From Marinilabiliaceae bacterium JC017 (GTDB lineage Bacteria; Bacteroidota; Bacteroidia; Bacteroidales; Marinilabiliaceae), in the NCBI GenBank assembly GCA_004296775.1, contig RHGE01000013.1, positions 173 to 64,172 of the forward strand: a DNA stretch of 64,000 bases, written 5' to 3'. Of the stretch, positions 7,783-16,169 are shown piece by piece. The position numbers were made by a program, and so were the translations under genes. How positions within the stretch are numbered: the stretch's first letter is position 1; each line of letters starts with the position of its first letter. The notes beneath the pieces were generated by a model, which was given only the letters and a program-made list of their open reading frames with translations, was not told where the DNA came from and did not search any database.

Positions 7783-8904
7783 TCATTTAGGTGCCCTGTA
7801 GTAGAGGATTATAGCAATTAAAGCAAAGACTATATTGGGCAACCAAACAGCCAAAAGCGGGTTCATATTTCCGTTTACGGCGAATGTTGTTGAAATTGTC
7901 ATGAAAAGGATGTAAGAAAAACTGAGTGTAATGCCAATTCCTATATGTAATCCCATTCCGCCACGCACTTTTCTTGATGCCAATGAAACGCCAATAAGTG
8001 TTAAAATGAAGGCAGAAAAAGGAGATGCGATGCGTTTGTATTTTTCAATGATAAACTCTTCTATATTGCCTACTCCTCTGTTTCGTTGCTCTTTAATGAA
8101 TTTATTGAGCTCTGTGTTTGTCATCATTTCGAAATACTTCCGCTCCTCTTTAAAATCAGCAGGCTTAATATTTAAGGTAGTATCCATTGACCTGCCTTGA
8201 GAAATAATGATTTCTTCACCTTTAACAAAATTTCGTAGCGTATAGTTTTTCAGATTCCAGTTTCCTGCAACCGTATCATATTTGATTGTACGAGCTGAAA
8301 GTTTGGATATGAGTTCTTTTCCTTCAAATTTTTCAATATGAAATTGATCACCTGTTTCTCTGAATGAGTTATATTTTCCCAAATAGACAAAGACACCGGG
8401 TTCAATTTGCATATGAATATTCTTCATCCCTGTTTCCCGTTTTTTCTTTATATAGGTGTTTTCAAAATGTAATCGCGTTCGGTTGGCCGGCGGAATGACA
8501 TAACCTCCCAGGAAGAATGAAAAAATAGCAATGATGAGGGCGCCCAAAAAATAGGGAAACATCATTCTTCGAAAACTTACTCCACTGGATAGAATAGCTA
8601 TAATTTCAGTTTGATACGCCATTTTGGAGGTGAAAAATATCACTGCAATAAATACAAAAAGGGGCGTAAAGAGATTAGCAAAGTAAGGGATGAAGTTTTT
8701 ATAGTAATCGAAGATGATGGCTTGAATAGGAGCTTCTTTTTCTAAGAAGTCGTCAATTTTTTCAGTAACATCAAAAACGACAGATATGCTAATGATTAAT
8801 ACAATGGCAAAGAAAAATGTTCCCAAAAACTTCTTTAGGATATATAAATCTAACTTTCTCAAAACCGGACTTTTAGTTTGTTGATTGGAAGCTTTAAACG
8901 GCAA
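7783..8904 (-). CDS. LptF/LptG-family LPS export permease
   Basis: 373-aa inner-membrane protein of the YjgP/YjgQ family. Two N-terminal membrane segments (starting LDLYILKKFLGTFFFAI), a long periplasmic beta-jellyroll region (about 130-260) and a C-terminal block of three to four membrane helices match the LptF/LptG layout. These permeases extract lipopolysaccharide with the LptB ATPase and pass it to the periplasmic bridge. It lies 55 bp downstream of tgt on the same strand, probably co-transcribed. Which of LptF or LptG it is cannot be decided by eye. Confidence 0.88.
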   Translation of the reverse strand: MPFKASNQQTKSPVLRKLDLYILKKFLGTFFFAIVLIISISVVFDVTEKIDDFLEKEAPIQAIIFDYYKNFIPYFANLFTPLFVFIAVIFFTSKMAYQTEIIAILSSGVSFRRMMFPYFLGALIIAIFSFFLGGYVIPPANRTRLHFENTYIKKKRETGMKNIHMQIEPGVFVYLGKYNSFRETGDQFHIEKFEGKELISKLSARTIKYDTVAGNWNLKNYTLRNFVKGEEIIISQGRSMDTTLNIKPADFKEERKYFEMMTNTELNKFIKEQRNRGVGNIEEFIIEKYKRIASPFSAFILTLIGVSLASRKVRGGMGLHIGIGITLSFSYILFMTISTTFAVNGNMNPLLAVWLPNIVFALIAIILYYRAPK

Positions 8905-8959
8905 CCTTTACTACAAAAGAACAAAAAAAATCTGTTATAAAATGTTAATTCTTTCAGCT

Positions 8960-10090
8960 TTACAATCTGGTTGAAACCTGCTTTACCATTTGGTTTTTCC
9001 AACTAGTGAAGTCGCCTTCAATGATGTGTTTTCTTGCTTCTGTTACCAGCCATAAGTAAAATGCTAAATTGTGTATGCTTGCAATTTGCATGGCTAATAG
9101 TTCTTTAGATACAAAAAGGTGGCGTAAATAGGCTTTTGTGTAATGCTTATCAACATATGAAGGACCGTCGGGATCAACGGGAGAGAAATCATTTTTCCAT
9201 TTCTCATTTTTCATATTCATAATTCCATTACGGGTGAAAAGCATTCCATTTCGTCCATTTCTGGAGGGCATAACACAGTCAAACATATCTACACCACGGG
9301 CAATGGCTTCCAGAATATTCTGAGGTGTTCCAACGCCCATCAGGTAGCGAGGTTTGTCTTTGGGTAATATGGGATGTACCACTTCAATCATTTCATACAT
9401 GACCTCTGCTGGTTCTCCTACGGATAAGCCTCCAATAGCGTTTCCTTCGCGCCCCATCGAGGCAATAAATTCTGCCGATTGCTTTCTTAGTTCCGGATAT
9501 ACCCCCCCCTGAACAATGGGAAAGAATGTTTGAGAATGACCATAATGGGGGTCTGTTTCGTCAAAGCGAGTGATGCCTCTTTGTAACCACCGATGGGTTA
9601 ATTCCATTGAGTTTTTGGCATATTTAAAATCAGCTGTACCAGGTGTACATTCATCAAAAGCCATGATGATATCGGCACCAATGGTGCGTTGAATATCCAC
9701 TACGTTTTCGGGTGTAAAAATATGCTTGGAACCATCAAGGTGAGAACGTATCTCGGCACCATGTTCTTTGAGTTTACGGTTGGCACTCAAAGAGAAAACC
9801 TGGTAACCACCACTATCCGTAAGAAGAGGTCGATCCCATCCATTGAATTTATGTAAGCCTCCTGCCGCTTTGATAACTTCCATTCCAGGACGTAAATACA
9901 AGTGGTAAGTGTTGCCTAAAATGATTTGTGCTTTTATGTCTTCTTTTAGATCTCTAAAGTGTACCCCTTTAACAGAACCAACTGTGCCGACCGGCATGAA
10001 AATAGGAGTTTGAATCTCTCCATGGTCGGTGGTTATTTTTCCTGCACGTGCCTCACTTAGTCCATCGGTATATTGTAAGTCAAATTTCAT
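8960..10090 (-). CDS. tgt: tRNA-guanine transglycosylase (queuine/preQ1 insertion)
   Basis: 376 aa, full length. It exchanges guanine-34 for preQ1 in GUN-anticodon tRNAs. Visible motifs are TDSGGYQVFSL (base-binding D92), GGLSVGEP, RYLMGVGTP and the nucleophile D271 in MFDCVMPSRNGRNG. Oddly, the CxCxxC zinc site of enterobacterial Tgt is not present: the aligned positions read G309, S311 and D314, while H340 of the IHN motif remains. I believe this is shared by other Bacteroidota Tgt proteins, so it is probably a lineage trait, not decay. First gene of a likely tgt-lptF/G unit. Confidence 0.95.
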   Translation of the reverse strand: MKFDLQYTDGLSEARAGKITTDHGEIQTPIFMPVGTVGSVKGVHFRDLKEDIKAQIILGNTYHLYLRPGMEVIKAAGGLHKFNGWDRPLLTDSGGYQVFSLSANRKLKEHGAEIRSHLDGSKHIFTPENVVDIQRTIGADIIMAFDECTPGTADFKYAKNSMELTHRWLQRGITRFDETDPHYGHSQTFFPIVQGGVYPELRKQSAEFIASMGREGNAIGGLSVGEPAEVMYEMIEVVHPILPKDKPRYLMGVGTPQNILEAIARGVDMFDCVMPSRNGRNGMLFTRNGIMNMKNEKWKNDFSPVDPDGPSYVDKHYTKAYLRHLFVSKELLAMQIASIHNLAFYLWLVTEARKHIIEGDFTSWKNQMVKQVSTRL

Positions 10091-10379
10091 CTTCGTTATT
10101 GTATTTTCTATCAGGATGCTGTATTCAAAGAAATGTAAATAGATAACACCTCATAAAACCCAGGCAATAGTTAATTTCAATCATTATTCATATTTGCTCC
10201 GTTTTCAAAATGAATGCTAATGGTTTGATTTTCGGAGCTTGTATTGTTATTTGGGCTGACAAATATACAAATCATCTATTAATTACTAGGTCTGTCACTT
10301 TTGGGCATTTAGTACAAAAAGAGTTTGGTGAAGTTGTCTTGACTTAGAAAAAAGTTGCACTTTTGAGGCAAAAAATAAA

Positions 10380-11498
10380 TTGAATACAACTATTTTATTC
10401 ACAGTTATTGGGATTTATATTGTCGCGTGGTTGATTCAGATAGTTCACTACCTGGTGTTTATGAGATCTCCGAAAGGCGAAAGTAAGGATCGCATAGAAG
10501 GTTCCCTTCCTCCGGTTTCAGTAATTATTTGTGCAAGAAATGAAGCAGAAAATTTGAAAAACTTTCTGCCACGCGTATTAGAGCAAGACTATCCAAAATT
10601 TCAAGTGGTGGTGGTAAACGATTGTTCTACGGATGACACAGAAATTGTTTTAGCTCAAATGAAGCGGCAATATGATCACTTGTATTTTACGTCGATTCCA
10701 GTGGATAAGAAATTTTTCCATGGGAAAAAGCTGGCCCTTTCTATTGGGGTAAAGGCTGCTCAATATGATCATCTTATTTTGACTGATGCTGATTGTTATC
10801 CTGCTTCAGGAAATTGGTTGAAAAATATGGCGACACAATTTTCTTCAAAGAAAGAATTGGTAATTGGTTATGGAAAATATGAGAAACGAAAAGGCCTTTT
10901 AAACCTGTTTGTTCGTTATGAAACTTTTTGGAATGCTGTGCAATATGTAGGATTTGTAATAGCAGGGAAGCCGTTTATGGGTGTTGGGCGAAATCTGGCG
11001 TATAAAAAATCGCTATTTCAAGAATCTAATGTGTTTAGATCATATTTAAATGTGGCTTCTGGTGATGATGACTTATTTATAAACCAAATGGGAAATCGGA
11101 CAAATACGGCTGTTTGTATTCATCCGGAAGGGCAAACTGTTTCTGTCCCGGTAACTTCTTTTTTCAGTTGGTGGAATCAAAAATCAAGGCATTTAACCAC
11201 CTCTGTTTTCTATCCATGGGCGATAAAATTTTGGTTGGGATTAGAAGTGTTGTCAAGGCAAATATTTTGGGTGCTAACACTTTGTTCATATTTTTTTCCT
11301 ACTTTTGTGCGGTACAGTTTGCTGCTTTTCCTGACTCGGTTGTTGCTGCAATATGTCGTTCTTGGACGAGCATCAAAACGAATGGGCGAGAAGCATTTGT
11401 TCTGGGCAACTATTCTTTTTGACTTTATTACCCCTTTGTTACTTGGGGCTTTATGGGTTAGTAATTTGATGAGACCAAAAAATAATAAATGGAAATAA
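10380..11498 (+). CDS. Membrane-anchored family 2 glycosyltransferase
   Basis: 372 aa. An N-terminal membrane helix is followed by a GT-A domain with PVSVIICARNEAENL, the nucleotide-sugar aspartates in VVNDCSTDD and LTDADC, and an acceptor region GDDDLFINQMG. Three hydrophobic segments follow at the C-terminus. The start is a TTG at 10380; the next ATG would delete the anchor helix. The 3' end overlaps the sigma-factor gene by 10 bp. The substrate cannot be told; a role in cell-surface polysaccharide or glycolipid synthesis is inference. Confidence 0.85.
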   Translation: MNTTILFTVIGIYIVAWLIQIVHYLVFMRSPKGESKDRIEGSLPPVSVIICARNEAENLKNFLPRVLEQDYPKFQVVVVNDCSTDDTEIVLAQMKRQYDHLYFTSIPVDKKFFHGKKLALSIGVKAAQYDHLILTDADCYPASGNWLKNMATQFSSKKELVIGYGKYEKRKGLLNLFVRYETFWNAVQYVGFVIAGKPFMGVGRNLAYKKSLFQESNVFRSYLNVASGDDDLFINQMGNRTNTAVCIHPEGQTVSVPVTSFFSWWNQKSRHLTTSVFYPWAIKFWLGLEVLSRQIFWVLTLCSYFFPTFVRYSLLLFLTRLLLQYVVLGRASKRMGEKHLFWATILFDFITPLLLGALWVSNLMRPKNNKWK

Positions 11499-12097
11499 AT
11501 CCTAATCTTTCAGATAAGGCAAAATATGATTTTGATTTGGTTCAACGAGCTGTTGATGGCGACCAAAAGGCCTTTGCGGAATTGATGGGGAGATACAGGG
11601 ATGCTATCTTTTTTATGTTGCTTAAAATGGTGAATAATAAGAGCGATGCTGAAGATTTAACTATTGAAGCGTTCGGCAAAGCATTCAAAAATATTCGACA
11701 ATATTCTCCAAATTATGCCTTTAGTACCTGGTTGTTTAAAATTGCCTCAAACAATTGTATTGACTATTTAAGGAAGAAAAGAACGAATCTGATCTCCATT
11801 GATGGTGGAATAACGGAAGATAAGGAAAACGATCAGCCTATCCATTTAAAGGACGAAACGCCGGATCCGGAAGAAAATCTAATTAAGCAGCAAAAAAAGG
11901 TTTTGATGCGAACCGTGGTTAAAAAGCTCAAGCCAAGATATCGCACGTTAATTGAATTAAGGTATTTTCGTGAGTTTTCATACGATGAGATTGCCGAGGA
12001 GCTTGATTTACCCCTTGGTACCGTAAAAGCTCAGCTTTTCAGGGCTAGAGAGTTGTTGTTTAATACGCTTAAAAATACTGATGTGAAGCTTGATTAG
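11489..12097 (+). CDS. ECF-type sigma-70 family RNA polymerase sigma factor
   Basis: 202 aa. Region 2 (about 15-95) includes the core-binding and -10-melting stretch YAFSTWLFKIASNNCIDYLRKKR. Region 4 (about 135-195) contains the helix-turn-helix FSYDEIAEELDLPLGTVKAQLFRARELL. There is a charged linker between them and no region 1 or 3, so it is an ECF (sigma-E-like) factor. Start overlaps the glycosyltransferase stop by 10 bp, implying coupling. No anti-sigma gene follows, unlike the FecIR-type pairs common in this phylum. Regulon unknown. Confidence 0.9.
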   Translation: MEINPNLSDKAKYDFDLVQRAVDGDQKAFAELMGRYRDAIFFMLLKMVNNKSDAEDLTIEAFGKAFKNIRQYSPNYAFSTWLFKIASNNCIDYLRKKRTNLISIDGGITEDKENDQPIHLKDETPDPEENLIKQQKKVLMRTVVKKLKPRYRTLIELRYFREFSYDEIAEELDLPLGTVKAQLFRARELLFNTLKNTDVKLD

Positions 12098-12141
12098 GTA
12101 AGTGAAACTTACGTTACCTTTCTGGAAATCCATTTTTACTT

Positions 12142-12762
12142 ATGAATTTAATTGAGAAATATTTTTCCGATTTGACATCGGAACAAAGGGATCGTTTTGC
12201 AAATTTGGGACCCCTTTATAAAGAGTGGAATGCTAAGATTAATGTTATTTCGCGAAAAGATATTGAAGAAATTTATGAACGGCATGTGTTGCACTCTTTG
12301 GCGATTGCGAAATTTGTTTCATTTACTCCCGGCACTGAAATTCTTGATGTTGGGACAGGTGGAGGATTTCCGGGTGTTCCTTTGGCGATTATGTTTCCTC
12401 AAATAAAAATTCACTGTGTTGATTCCATTGGAAAAAAAATTCGGGTGGTACAAGAAGTTGCAAACGCTTTATCTCTTGAAAACTTGACGGCACAGCAAAT
12501 ACGTGTTGAAAAGGTTAAGGAGAAATATGATTTTGTTGTGAGTCGTGCTGTTACAGCCTTTCCTGATTTCGTAAGATTAAGCAGGCATGTGGTAAAGAAG
12601 GAGCAGAAGAATGCTATCTCTAACGGGATTATTTACTTGAAAGGCGGGGATTTTCAGCAAGAATTATCAGCTTTTAAAAAGTGTGTGAGCGTAATAGAGT
12701 TAAGTGATTATTTTGAGGAGCCCTTTTTTGAGACAAAAAAGATAATTCACCTTAGTATTTAA
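12142..12762 (+). CDS. rsmG: 16S rRNA (guanine-527-N7) methyltransferase
   Basis: 206 aa, typical RsmG/GidB length. N-terminal helices contain YKEWNAKINVISRKDIEEIYERHVLHSL; the Rossmann fold has the SAM loop DVGTGGGFPGVPLAI, the acidic strand CVDSIGKKIRVV, and later VVSRAVTAFPDF. It methylates G527 of 16S rRNA; loss elsewhere gives low-level streptomycin resistance. It follows the sigma factor by 44 bp and precedes rpmH, a grouping reminiscent of origin-proximal genes, but no DnaA-box cluster is visible. Confidence 0.95.
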   Translation: MNLIEKYFSDLTSEQRDRFANLGPLYKEWNAKINVISRKDIEEIYERHVLHSLAIAKFVSFTPGTEILDVGTGGGFPGVPLAIMFPQIKIHCVDSIGKKIRVVQEVANALSLENLTAQQIRVEKVKEKYDFVVSRAVTAFPDFVRLSRHVVKKEQKNAISNGIIYLKGGDFQQELSAFKKCVSVIELSDYFEEPFFETKKIIHLSI

Positions 12763-12813
12763 GCAGGGAACTATTAACTCTTTGATTTAAGCAAAAAAAG
12801 ACAAGTTTATTTT

Positions 12814-12842
12814 TTGGAAGATGAAAAAAACGTGTATTTTTG
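12814..12842 (+). promoter_or_regulatory. rpmH promoter
   Basis: TTG (12814-12816), 18 nt, TATTTTTG (12835-12842). It has the same element spacing as the arsR promoter and lies about 50 bp before the rpmH ATG. Confidence 0.75.
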
Positions 12843-12895
12843 CAATCCGAATTTGAAAGTATAGGCATTAAGTCGAAAGATAAAAAAGCATTACG

Positions 12896-13054
12896 ATGAA
12901 AAGGACATTTCAACCATCCAACAGAAAGCGGAGAAACAAGCATGGTTTCAGATCCAGAATGGCTACAGCCAATGGACGGAAAGTGTTAGCTGCAAGAAGA
13001 GCTAAAGGCAGATCGAAATTATCAGTTTCTGATGAAGGAAGACATAAAGCATAA
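12896..13054 (+). CDS. rpmH: 50S ribosomal protein L34
   Basis: 52-aa, extremely basic peptide starting [19 protein letters not shown] and continuing [16 protein letters not shown], the invariant L34 signature. It is flanked by its own promoter (12814-12842) and a near-perfect terminator (13077-13110), so it is transcribed alone. rnpA, its usual partner in many bacteria, does not follow. Confidence 0.97.
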   Translation: MKRTFQPSNRKRRNKHGFRSRMATANGRKVLAARRAKGRSKLSVSDEGRHKA

Positions 13055-13076
13055 GCAAAATATGTAGCTTTTAAAA

Positions 13077-13110
13077 AGTAAAGAACCCTTATGGGTTCTT
13101 TACTTTTTTT
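13077..13110 (+). terminator. rpmH terminator
   Basis: AGTAAAGAACCC (13077-13088), loop TTAT, GGGTTCTTTACT (13093-13104), then seven T. A textbook rho-independent terminator. Confidence 0.95.
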
Positions 13111-13147
13111 ATACCCTCCTGTTTCCGGCAAATTCCTGATTTTATAT

Positions 13148-13155
13148 TATTTTTG
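13148..13155 (+). promoter_or_regulatory. -7 box for the PASTA-rluD-ddl operon
   Basis: TATTTTTG, 22 bp before the ATG at 13177. It makes the in-frame TTG at 13153 an impossible start for this transcript. No good -33 TTG seen. Confidence 0.5.
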
Positions 13156-13176
13156 AGGCAAATTGAAAAACAGCTT

Positions 13177-14022
13177 ATGTCTATTATCCGGTTTTTTGTC
13201 AGCAAGACATTTATTAAAAATTTTGGAATAGTTCTAGGAGTGGCAATTCTGTTACTCATCTCTTTGTTTATAGGACTTAGTGTGTATACTAATCATGGAG
13301 AGTCGTATGCCGTTCCTGATTTTTCAGGTCTGACAGAGTCTCAGTTTTCAGAGCTGGTAAGTCAGAAAGAATTCAGATACAAAATTATTGATTCTGTACA
13401 TATCACAGAATTTTTACCTGGCGTGGTGGTTGAACAAACGCCTCATGCAGGGGAACGGGTTAAGAAAAATCGAACTATATTTTTTACGATAAACGGATTG
13501 GCGCCAGAGAAAGTGCAGGTTCCTCGTCTGATTGATTATTCCTTGAGAAATGCTAAAGCCATTCTTGAGTCCTACGGATTGAAAACTGGAGAACTTATTT
13601 ATATTCCCAGTGAGTATACTAATTTGGTGTTGGGGCAACATTTTGAAGGTAAGCCGGTGGAAGCAGGTGCCTCTGTTGTTAAAGGATCCGAGATCGACCT
13701 GTTGATAGGTAAAGGATTGAGCCAGGAAAAAACCAATGTGCCTGATTTGTTCGGGCTCTCTTTTGATGAGGCAATGCAAGTCTGTCAAAGTGTGTCTTTA
13801 AATATAGGTGCCAGTATATATGATGAGAGTATAGAGAATGCCGATGATACGGTTCTGGCTTTTATTTGGAAACAGTCGCCAGCTTCGGAGGAAGGCAAGC
13901 GTCTGAGACTGGGCGCATCAATGGATGTTTGGCTTACGCTTGATTCAACAAAAATTTTACCTGACACATTAGTTGTTGGAGGTGGGGAAGAAATAATGAT
14001 TGATAGTTTGAAAACCGAATAA
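13177..14022 (+). CDS. Membrane-anchored protein with three PASTA domains
   Basis: 281 aa: a short cytoplasmic tail, one membrane helix (about 14-37), then three PASTA repeats beginning YAVPDFSGLTESQF, VQVPRLIDYSLRNA and TNVPDLFGLSFDEA. PASTA domains bind muropeptides or beta-lactam-like ligands. Here they are not joined to a kinase or penicillin-binding protein. First gene of a unit with rluD (12 bp gap) and ddl. The link to ddl and the PASTA-bearing FtsI downstream fits a cell-wall role, but no enzyme domain is present. Confidence 0.85.
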   Translation: MSIIRFFVSKTFIKNFGIVLGVAILLLISLFIGLSVYTNHGESYAVPDFSGLTESQFSELVSQKEFRYKIIDSVHITEFLPGVVVEQTPHAGERVKKNRTIFFTINGLAPEKVQVPRLIDYSLRNAKAILESYGLKTGELIYIPSEYTNLVLGQHFEGKPVEAGASVVKGSEIDLLIGKGLSQEKTNVPDLFGLSFDEAMQVCQSVSLNIGASIYDESIENADDTVLAFIWKQSPASEEGKRLRLGASMDVWLTLDSTKILPDTLVVGGGEEIMIDSLKTE

Positions 14023-14034
14023 GATAAAACAGTA

Positions 14035-15084
14035 ATGGCAGAAGCGATAAAAGAAGAATTTGATGAGTTAGAGGAGGCCAAGGAACTGTTTGAACACTAT
14101 CGGTTTGTTGCCGATCCTGGACAGACCTTGTTGAGGGTGGACAAATTTCTGGTAAACCGCATTGAAAACGCATCAAGAAACAAAATACAGGAGGCGGCGA
14201 CAGGAGGCTTTATCCGGGTTAATGAAAGACCTGTAAAATCCAATTATAAGGTGAAGCCCAATGATGTGGTTTCTGTTGTAATGGCATATCCTCCCAGAGA
14301 GATTGAGATTATTCCTGAAAACATACCACTGGATATTGTTTATGAAGATGATCATCTGTTGGTGGTAAATAAGAAACCAGGCATGGTTGTACATCCGGGT
14401 TATGGGAATTATACAGGGACATTAGTGAATGCATTGGCCTGGCACCTGAAGGATTTACCGTTGTTTAATTCAGATGATCCGCGTCCGGGGTTAGTGCATC
14501 GTATTGATAAAGATACCTCCGGACTTTTGGTTGTTGCAAAAACAGAACAGGCAAAAAATCATCTTGCCAGGCAATTTTTTGAAAAGACCACCACTCGGTC
14601 ATATGTGGCACTCGTTTGGGGGCAGGTAAAGGAAGAAGAAGGAACGGTTGTTGGCCATATTGGGCGAAGTTTGAAAGACAGAAAGCAGATGGCTGTTTTT
14701 CCGGATGGCGACCATGGCAAACATGCGGTAACCCATTATAAGGTATTAGAACGATTAGGCTACGTAACGCTTGTGCAGTGTCGGTTGGAGACCGGTCGTA
14801 CCCATCAGATCCGGGTACACATGAGGCATATTGGCCATCACTTGTTCAATGATGAACGTTATGGGGGCGATCAGATATTAAAGGGGACTACCTTTACGAA
14901 GTATAAGCAGTTTGTTCAAAATTGTTTTACCATATTACCGCGTCAGGCGCTGCATGCCAGGACGCTCGGTTTTGTTCATCCGGCTACCAATGAATATATG
15001 GCTTTTAACTCTGAAGTACCCGCTGATATTACCCAGGTAGTTGAGAAGTGGCGTACTTATATTGCAGGTAGAGACCTGGATTAA
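14035..15084 (+). CDS. rluD: 23S rRNA pseudouridine synthase, RluD type
   Basis: 349 aa. An N-terminal S4 RNA-binding domain (LRVDKFLVNRIENASRNKIQ) is followed by an RluA-family catalytic core with the active-site motif VHRIDKDTSGLLVVAK (catalytic Asp in HRID), then LVQCRLETGRTHQIRVHM. RluD makes pseudouridines 1911, 1915 and 1917 in helix 69 of 23S rRNA. Family members RluC and RluD are hard to separate, but length and the S4 domain suit RluD. Sits between the PASTA gene and ddl. Confidence 0.9.
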   Translation: MAEAIKEEFDELEEAKELFEHYRFVADPGQTLLRVDKFLVNRIENASRNKIQEAATGGFIRVNERPVKSNYKVKPNDVVSVVMAYPPREIEIIPENIPLDIVYEDDHLLVVNKKPGMVVHPGYGNYTGTLVNALAWHLKDLPLFNSDDPRPGLVHRIDKDTSGLLVVAKTEQAKNHLARQFFEKTTTRSYVALVWGQVKEEEGTVVGHIGRSLKDRKQMAVFPDGDHGKHAVTHYKVLERLGYVTLVQCRLETGRTHQIRVHMRHIGHHLFNDERYGGDQILKGTTFTKYKQFVQNCFTILPRQALHARTLGFVHPATNEYMAFNSEVPADITQVVEKWRTYIAGRDLD

Positions 15085-15124
15085 GAAATTGAAAATATCA
15101 GGATTGTAAACTTTCTATTTTTAT

Positions 15125-16117
15125 ATGCCGATGAAAAAGAATATTGGTATTATATACGGTGGTTATTCATCAGAGGTGGTTGTATCAGAAAAAAGTATGA
15201 AAGGACTCTTGTCTTTCATCGATACTGACCGCTATAATTTGTATCCCATTTTGGTGACTGATGAAAAATGGACCGCTTTTGTGAATGACGAGGAGGTTGT
15301 TGTTGACAAGAATGATTTTTCCTTTCTGGTAAATGGTGAAAAGGTGATTGTGGATTGTGCCTATATCACCATCCATGGAACGCCCGGAGAGAATGGACTG
15401 CTACAGGGGTATCTTTCTATGCTTGGCGTGCCGCATTCTACTTGTGATGTGTTACCGGCTTCGTTGACCTTTAATAAATTTGCCTGTAATACTTATTTGA
15501 AAGGCTTTGGGGTTGCTGTGGCAGATTCTGTTTTATTAAGGAAGGGAACGGGTTATAACGCTGGAGATATTGAAGAAAAAGTAGGTCTTCCTTGTTTCGT
15601 TAAACCTAATGCCGGGGGATCTAGTTTCGGGATTACAAAGGTGAAACTACAGGAGGAATTGGAATCGGCCATTGAAAAGGCTTTCAGCGAGAGTGATGAG
15701 GTAATTATTGAGCAGTTCATTGAAGGAGCAGAGCTTACTTGTGGCTTGTTCAAAACCACAAATGAGAGTGTTGTGTTTCCTTTGACGGAGGTGATCAGTA
15801 AAAACGAATTTTTTGATTACGAAGCGAAATATTCAGCTGCGAAGGCTGAAGAGATTACGCCAGCAAGGGTAGCGGATAAGGTTAGAGACCGGATACAGTC
15901 CATTTCGTCATTGATTTATGATATATTGGGGTGTCGTGGTATTGTTCGTATGGACTATATTCTGAGTGAGAAGAAAATTTACCTGCTTGAAGTGAATACA
16001 ACACCGGGAATGACGCCTACAAGTTTTATCCCTCAGCAAATTGTTGCCGATGGCAGAGAGATGAAAGAAGTGTTTTCGTCGATTATCGAAGATGCTATTG
16101 CGCGTAAAAATAGTTAA
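15125..16117 (+). CDS. ddl: D-alanine--D-alanine ligase
   Basis: 330 aa ATP-grasp enzyme making the D-Ala-D-Ala dipeptide for peptidoglycan. Visible are the N-terminal GGYSSEVVVSEKS loop, the HGTPGENG substrate-binding stretch, PCFVKPNAGGSSFGI (ATP-grasp glycine loop), EQFIEGAELTCGL, and the metal-binding C-terminus LLEVNTTPGMTPTSFIPQ. An ATG two codons further in is also possible. Last gene of the PASTA-rluD-ddl unit, closed by a terminator at 16145-16169. Confidence 0.96.
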   Translation: MPMKKNIGIIYGGYSSEVVVSEKSMKGLLSFIDTDRYNLYPILVTDEKWTAFVNDEEVVVDKNDFSFLVNGEKVIVDCAYITIHGTPGENGLLQGYLSMLGVPHSTCDVLPASLTFNKFACNTYLKGFGVAVADSVLLRKGTGYNAGDIEEKVGLPCFVKPNAGGSSFGITKVKLQEELESAIEKAFSESDEVIIEQFIEGAELTCGLFKTTNESVVFPLTEVISKNEFFDYEAKYSAAKAEEITPARVADKVRDRIQSISSLIYDILGCRGIVRMDYILSEKKIYLLEVNTTPGMTPTSFIPQQIVADGREMKEVFSSIIEDAIARKNS

Positions 16118-16144
16118 GGAAGTATTTATATCGGATTATATTTC

Positions 16145-16169
16145 AAGCCCTGTTTTCAGGGCTTTTTTT
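16145..16169 (+). terminator. ddl operon terminator
   Basis: AAGCCCTG (16145-16152), loop TTTT, CAGGGCTT (16157-16164), then a T-run. It overlaps the 3' end of the convergent sugar-transferase gene. Confidence 0.9.

Noticed and set aside
12755-13135. Replication origin, suggested by rsmG next to rpmH
   Set aside because: No DnaA-box cluster, no dnaA, rnpA or yidC nearby, and no AT-rich unwinding region recognised.
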